Below, one piece after another: positions 60,243 through 64,000 of a stretch of 64,000 nucleotides of DNA. Origin of the DNA: Variovorax paradoxus (GTDB taxonomy: Bacteria; Pseudomonadota; Gammaproteobacteria; Burkholderiales; Burkholderiaceae_C); the NCBI RefSeq assembly GCF_902712855.1, contig NZ_LR743507.1:2466001-2530000 (forward strand), in the 5' to 3' direction. Numbering within the stretch: position 1 is the first letter of the stretch; the number at the start of each line of letters is the position of its first letter. Position numbers and translations under genes: made by a program. The notes beneath the pieces were generated by a model that worked only from the letters and a program-made list of their open reading frames with translations, made no database searches and had not been told where the DNA came from.

Positions 60243-61517
60243 CTAGATCTTCAATGGCCGCGGGCACACCACGGCAACGGCCGCGGTGTTGCCGATGACC
60301 AGCACCAGCGTGCGCAGCATGTCGCACACCGGATCGACCGCCAGGAACAGGATGAACGCCGCCTCGAAGGGCAGGCCCAGGTAGGTGCAGGTCATGCCGA
60401 TCAGCGACACCGTCACCAGCCCGGTCATGCCGGCCGAGGCGAAGCCCGCGAGCACCGACGACGTGAGCACGATGCCGATTTCCACCGGCGACAGCGAGCG
60501 CCCGTAGATCTGCGCGATGAACAGCGTCGCGCACACGTAGTACACGACCGGGCCGATGCGCAGCAGCGACACGGTCAGCGGCACCAGCAGCTCGACCCGC
60601 GAGCGCGCGAAGCCCAGCCGCGTGACCAGGCTCTCGATCATGATCGGCATGCAGGTGGCGCTGCTGCGCGTGGCCAGCGCGAGCGCGAAGGGCCCGCGCA
60701 GTGCGTTGAGCGTCTGGCCCAGCGTGCCGTTGGAGCGCTTCCAGATGATGACCGCAGCCACCATCAGCAGCACCACCGAGACCACCAGGAACGCCACCAC
60801 GAAGGCGCCCATGGCGCGCAGCGGCTCCATGCCTGTCTTGCCCAGCTGCGCCGCGCTCATGCAGAACAGCACCACCGGCAGCGGGAAGCTCAGCCAGCGC
60901 ATCAGCGTCTGGCAGGCGTGGTAGACGGTCTCCAGCGCCTGCGTGAGGCCGTCGGAGATGCGCGTGGGCACGTGGCCCACCGCCAGGCCGAACAGCAGCG
61001 CGAACACCAGCGTCTTCAGCGTGTCGCCGTTGGCCAGTGCCGAGAAGATGTTGGCCGGGACCAGGCTCACCAGCATGTCGGCGAAGCTCGCGGTCTTCTT
61101 CACCTCGTCGGTGCCGCGCAGGTTCATGGCCGTGTCGCTGGCGCTCAGGTCGCCGCCCACGATCTGGCCGAAGGTCTGCATCGTGGTGCTCGGCAGGTTC
61201 TCGCCGGGACGCATGATCAGCAGCGTGGCCGCGCCGGCGATCGCCACGAAGGCAGAGAACGCCAGGAACACCAGCGCCACGCGGCCCAGCAGGCTGGCGG
61301 TGCCGCCGTCGCGGAACAGCCGCTGCAGGCTGAAGATCACGGCCGAGACCATGAAGGGCAGGGTGATCATCTTCAGCAGGTCGACGTAGATGTCGCCCAC
61401 GAAGCCCAGCGTGGTCGCCATGGCGGGCGCGAGCATGCCGAAGGCGACGCCGGCGCCGAGGCTGATGATGACGACCCAGGGATTGAGTACGAAGGCGTAG
61501 AACTTGGAGGGAGTCAT
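60243..61517 (-). CDS. Second divergent DAACS symporter in the T6SS locus
   Basis: 424 residues, polytopic. The HP1 tip reads TRSSATCMPIMIES and the last helix keeps D-xx-RT-x-N (DPVCDMLRTLVLVIGN). As in the neighbouring symporter the NMDGT motif is missing, replaced by LLRIG (in VSLLRIGPVVYY). GGAGGGAGTC precedes the ATG at 61517. The two symporters share the pattern VELLVP/VELVVP then LSPxxIG, so they probably arose by duplication. The substrate is unknown. Confidence 0.83.
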   Translation of the reverse strand: MTPSKFYAFVLNPWVVIISLGAGVAFGMLAPAMATTLGFVGDIYVDLLKMITLPFMVSAVIFSLQRLFRDGGTASLLGRVALVFLAFSAFVAIAGAATLLIMRPGENLPSTTMQTFGQIVGGDLSASDTAMNLRGTDEVKKTASFADMLVSLVPANIFSALANGDTLKTLVFALLFGLAVGHVPTRISDGLTQALETVYHACQTLMRWLSFPLPVVLFCMSAAQLGKTGMEPLRAMGAFVVAFLVVSVVLLMVAAVIIWKRSNGTLGQTLNALRGPFALALATRSSATCMPIMIESLVTRLGFARSRVELLVPLTVSLLRIGPVVYYVCATLFIAQIYGRSLSPVEIGIVLTSSVLAGFASAGMTGLVTVSLIGMTCTYLGLPFEAAFILFLAVDPVCDMLRTLVLVIGNTAAVAVVCPRPLKI

Positions 61518-61540
61518 GGTGTCGGGATGTCCGGTGCCGT

Positions 61541-62842
61541 TCAGCGGTCGAGCGCCTGCAAGACTTTCTGGATGTCCAGCTTCTCGGTGCGCTGGGCGAG
61601 GAACTGGTTCACGTAGGCCAGAAGGGTGGTGTCGGTCACGGCCACGCCGATGCCCAGCGTGTCCTCGAGGTCCTTCAGCGTCACGGTGCGCAGCACGAGC
61701 GACACGGTGGGGTCGGCCTTGAGCACGCGCTTGACCTCGAACTCGTCGCGGTACGCGCTCACGATCTCGCCCTTGTGCAGGGCGACCAGCACTTCGTTCC
61801 ACGTCGGGTATTCCTGCACCTTGGCGTGCGGGAAGTTGGTGCGCGCGTAGTCCGCGAAGGACGACTTGGCGATCACGCCGACGGTGCCGTTGAAGTTGCG
61901 GATGACTTCCGGCAGCGGACGCCCGTGCGCGAGCTGGGCGAACTTCACGCGGTTGAGGATCAGCGAATGGTTCAGCGTGAGGTACGCATCGCTGAACGCG
62001 ATGGTCTGCGTGCGCGCGAGCGTGCGCGACAGCTTGCTGATGGCCAGGTCGGCCTGGCCGCTGGCGAGCAGGTCGACCACCGCGTTGAAGGTGCCGGCCT
62101 CGCGGTTGAAGCGCAGCTTGACGCCGAGTTCCTTGGCCAGCGACTGCGCCAGGCCGACCTCGAGCCCGGTCCACTGGCCCGCGTCGTCGAAGAAGAAGAA
62201 CGGCGGCGTGTCGACCTTGAGCATGGCCACCACGAGCTCGCCGCGCATCACGATGCGCGCGATGTCGGGTGCGAGCAGCCGGCCGTCGGGCACGCGCACG
62301 AGGCCGTTGGTCAGCACCGGCGCGGCGGGCGCGGGGTTGGCCGGGTCGACCTGGAACGCGGCGGCCGGTGCGCCGGGCGTGGCGCTGGCCGCTGGGGCGG
62401 CGACCGCCACGACGGGCGCTGCAGTGGCAGCGGGCGCGGCGAGCGCCCCTGGGCCACGGGGCGTTCGCCGGCCGCGCCGGCGGGTCCGCCGGCGAGCAGG
62501 CCGGCCAGGGCCAGCAGGCCGGGAAGGGCAAGGCGCCGCAGCGCACTGTGCATGCCCTTGGGATGTCGTGTGTTGTTCGGCATGCGTGGGGTCACTTGGT
62601 TCATGAGGTGGAAGCAGGGAGGCCGGTGCGGCTGCGGGTGCAGGCGAGGCGGCCGGCGCGGGTGCCATGGAGGGCGAGGAGGGCTGCAGCGCGGCCGGTG
62701 CCGTGGCGGCGGGGGCCGCGGGGGCGGCCATCAGCTTGCCGATCTCGATGCCCATCAGGAACAGGAGAACGCACAGCAGCACCAGGCAGGCCGCGGTGAT
62801 CGCGACCATGCGGGAAGTCATCGTGAAGACGTATTGCGACAT
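61541..62842 (-). CDS. Membrane-anchored or secreted solute-binding protein with reading-frame conflict
   Basis: 433 residues as one open frame. Residues about 185-430 are a family 3 solute-binding domain (LVVAMLKVDTPPFFFFDD, ADLAISKLSRTLARTQTIAFS). The N-terminus MSQYVFTMTSRM with a membrane helix (about 12-33) and an Ala/Pro tail looks like a separate small protein; between them (about 85-130) the sequence is Arg/Pro-rich and looks out of frame. In the -1 frame at 62450-62604 a good signal peptide occurs (start 62553, LPGLLALAGLLAGGPAGAAG). One extra C in the tract 62446-62449 would join it to the binding domain. No ABC permease or ATPase is nearby. Confidence 0.6.
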   Translation of the reverse strand: MSQYVFTMTSRMVAITAACLVLLCVLLFLMGIEIGKLMAAPAAPAATAPAALQPSSPSMAPAPAASPAPAAAPASLLPPHEPSDPTHAEQHTTSQGHAQCAAAPCPSRPAGPGRPARRRTRRRGRRTPRGPGALAAPAATAAPVVAVAAPAASATPGAPAAAFQVDPANPAPAAPVLTNGLVRVPDGRLLAPDIARIVMRGELVVAMLKVDTPPFFFFDDAGQWTGLEVGLAQSLAKELGVKLRFNREAGTFNAVVDLLASGQADLAISKLSRTLARTQTIAFSDAYLTLNHSLILNRVKFAQLAHGRPLPEVIRNFNGTVGVIAKSSFADYARTNFPHAKVQEYPTWNEVLVALHKGEIVSAYRDEFEVKRVLKADPTVSLVLRTVTLKDLEDTLGIGVAVTDTTLLAYVNQFLAQRTEKLDIQKVLQALDR

Positions 62843-62862
62843 GGAGAAAAGTGGTGTCCGGT

Positions 62863-63252
62863 TCAGGGAACCATGGAAGTGAACTGGCCCGGCACGACCA
62901 CCTGGATCACGCCGCCCCAGCTGCACATCAGCTTGGAACTGTCCTGCAGCGCGGGCATGTTGCCCACCAGGACCGTGGGTGAGCCGGGCGCCCAGGGCGC
63001 GGACGTGACCGGGATGCACGGCATCGGCGTGAACGCGCCGAGCGCCGCGGCGGTGGCGGCCGCCACCATGGGGTTCGACATGCTGTTGCAGGTGCCGAAG
63101 GGCGCGATGTTGGCGATCGGCTTGTTGTCCATGATGGTGGCGGCCGGCACGCCGCCGGTGACCACCGCGTTGACGGGCAGCACCACCAGGCTCGAAGGCG
63201 CGGCGCCGAAGCTGCACTGCAGCGTGGCTCCCATGCAGACGTGCATGCCCAT
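62863..63252 (-). CDS. DUF4280/PAAR-like protein
   Basis: 129 residues. Spaced motifs LQCSFGAAPSSLVVLP, NIAPFGTCNS, VAAATAAALGAFTPMPCIP and SKLMCSWGGVIQVVVPGQ are characteristic of DUF4280, a PAAR-like domain expected to form the sharp tip of VgrG spikes in type VI or related injection systems. Six Cys residues are conserved-looking. It lies 2 bases after the MORN gene and 20 bases before the solute-binding gene. Confidence 0.82.
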   Translation of the reverse strand: MGMHVCMGATLQCSFGAAPSSLVVLPVNAVVTGGVPAATIMDNKPIANIAPFGTCNSMSNPMVAAATAAALGAFTPMPCIPVTSAPWAPGSPTVLVGNMPALQDSSKLMCSWGGVIQVVVPGQFTSMVP

Positions 63253-63254
63253 GT

Positions 63255-63989
63255 TCAGCTTCCCCTCACGAGCTTTTCGAGGCTCTTCATGAAGCCCGGC
63301 GCCGCGGCGCCGCCGGCGATCTCGCGGCCCGCCTCGTCGAAGCGGCGCGGCTGGCCGTGCGGCTTGCCCTGGCGGTAGACGATCTCTTCCATCGGCTGGC
63401 CGTTGGGCCAGTAGCGGCGCAGCGTGCCGTGCAGCAGGTTGGCCACGTAGGGCGCAGACTGCGCGACGCCGCCACCCGGCTGGTGGTCGACCACCTCGCC
63501 GTCGAGCAGGCCGGCGCGGTAGTGCTCGCGCCGGACGATGCGGCCCTCGTGGTAGTAGCTGGCCTCGCCTTCGAGGCGGCCGAGCACGTGGCGCAGGCGC
63601 GCGGTGACGTCGCCCGACTCCGCGTACACCACGGTCTCGCCGTGCAGCGCGCCGCGCACGTGCTGCTGCGTCTGCATCAGCCGGCCGCTCGGGTAGTAGG
63701 TGCGCGTCACGCCTTCGGCCGCACCGCCCAGCCGCTGCGTTTCCTGCAGCAGCTGGCCGCCTTCGCCGAACAGGCGCATGGCGCCATGCGGCAGTCCGGC
63801 CTGGTATGACGCTTCCATGGCGGGCTTGCCCGCGGCCGAGAACACCTGCATCGGCCCGTGCGCGACCTCGCCCAGGAACGAGGCGCGCACCACCGCCTGG
63901 CCGGCGCCGTCGAAGGCTTCGCGCACCACGGCGCCGGAAGCGGCTTCGGAAGGCAGCGCGGGAAGGGAGGCGGACAGGGGCAGGGCCAT
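63255..63989 (-). CDS. MORN-repeat (YwqK-type antitoxin-like) protein
   Basis: 244 residues with about eight degenerate MORN repeats of 20-24 residues, each around a G-x-x-x-Y/F-G pattern (HGPMQVFSAAGKP, HGAMRLFGEGGQL, HGETVVYAESGDV, HGTLRRYWPNGQP). Such proteins are annotated as YwqK-family antitoxins and often accompany polymorphic toxins. Next to a PAAR-like tip it may be an immunity or adaptor protein. The window ends 11 bases upstream; TGA at 63995-63997 (minus strand) could be the end of the preceding gene. Confidence 0.8.
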   Translation of the reverse strand: MALPLSASLPALPSEAASGAVVREAFDGAGQAVVRASFLGEVAHGPMQVFSAAGKPAMEASYQAGLPHGAMRLFGEGGQLLQETQRLGGAAEGVTRTYYPSGRLMQTQQHVRGALHGETVVYAESGDVTARLRHVLGRLEGEASYYHEGRIVRREHYRAGLLDGEVVDHQPGGGVAQSAPYVANLLHGTLRRYWPNGQPMEEIVYRQGKPHGQPRRFDEAGREIAGGAAAPGFMKSLEKLVRGS

Positions 63990-64000
63990 GGCGTTCAGTT

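Overview
The window is a contiguous piece of a high-GC betaproteobacterial chromosome, most probably from the family Comamonadaceae (Variovorax/Acidovorax type). This rests on the tmRNA tag ANDERFALAA, the gene order gyrA-(DUF2059)-serC-pheA-tyrA-aroA/cmk-rpsA-ihfB-lapA-lapB with a fused AroA-cytidylate kinase, a six-gene Mrp antiporter operon with fused MrpA/B, and the XdhC/Cox-type molybdenum hydroxylase cluster. No database search was possible; all family names come from motifs and gene context.

Layout. (1) 1-6542, plus strand: the 3' part of an aerobic CO dehydrogenase-like (form II) molybdenum hydroxylase operon: coxL (cut by the window edge), coxM, then maturation genes coxD (MoxR ATPase), coxE (VWA), coxG (SRPBCC) and an XdhC/CoxI protein. 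(2) 6559-16251, minus strand: TRAP transporter dctPQM, fluoride exporter crcB and Mrp antiporter mrpA(B)CDEFG, all in one direction. A palindromic intergenic repeat sits between mrpA and mrpC. (3) 16410-29131, minus strand: comEA-like protein, lapB/lapA, ihfB, rpsA, aroA-cmk, tyrA, pheA, serC, a DUF2059 protein and gyrA: a housekeeping block joining aromatic amino acid, serine, envelope and translation functions. (4) 29356-31931, plus strand: ompA-like porin, ubiG, gph and ssrA (tmRNA). (5) 31932-33075: a sparse stretch downstream of ssrA with a tiny lipoprotein and a small gene directly behind a perfect LexA (SOS) box. (6) 33076-46890, plus strand: a methyltransferase, ggt, a pseudouridine synthase, a beta-propeller/deacetylase/fatty-acid-hydroxylase/EI24/CinA-like run, then nitrogen control (glnA with sigma-54 promoter, a small exported protein, ntrB, ntrC). 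(7) 46939-48265, minus strand: a lipoprotein and exonuclease III. (8) 48430-end, minus strand: part of a type VI secretion locus (TssJ, TssK, TssL, TssM, TssA) embedded with an unusual group: two divergent DAACS symporters, an Asp/Glu-type racemase, a periplasmic solute-binding protein, a DUF4280/PAAR-like protein and a MORN-repeat (YwqK-type) protein, and ending with a 507-residue protein of about 27-residue repeats.

The most unusual part is region 8. The symporter/racemase genes overlap tssJ and one another by a few bases, so they are probably translated with the secretion machinery. Both symporters have lost the NMDGT-type substrate/cation motif, TssM has lost its Walker A motif, and the solute-binding gene shows a reading-frame conflict. 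The sheath, tube, baseplate, ClpV and VgrG genes are not in the window and presumably lie beyond position 64000. The second point worth following is the SOS-controlled small gene after ssrA.
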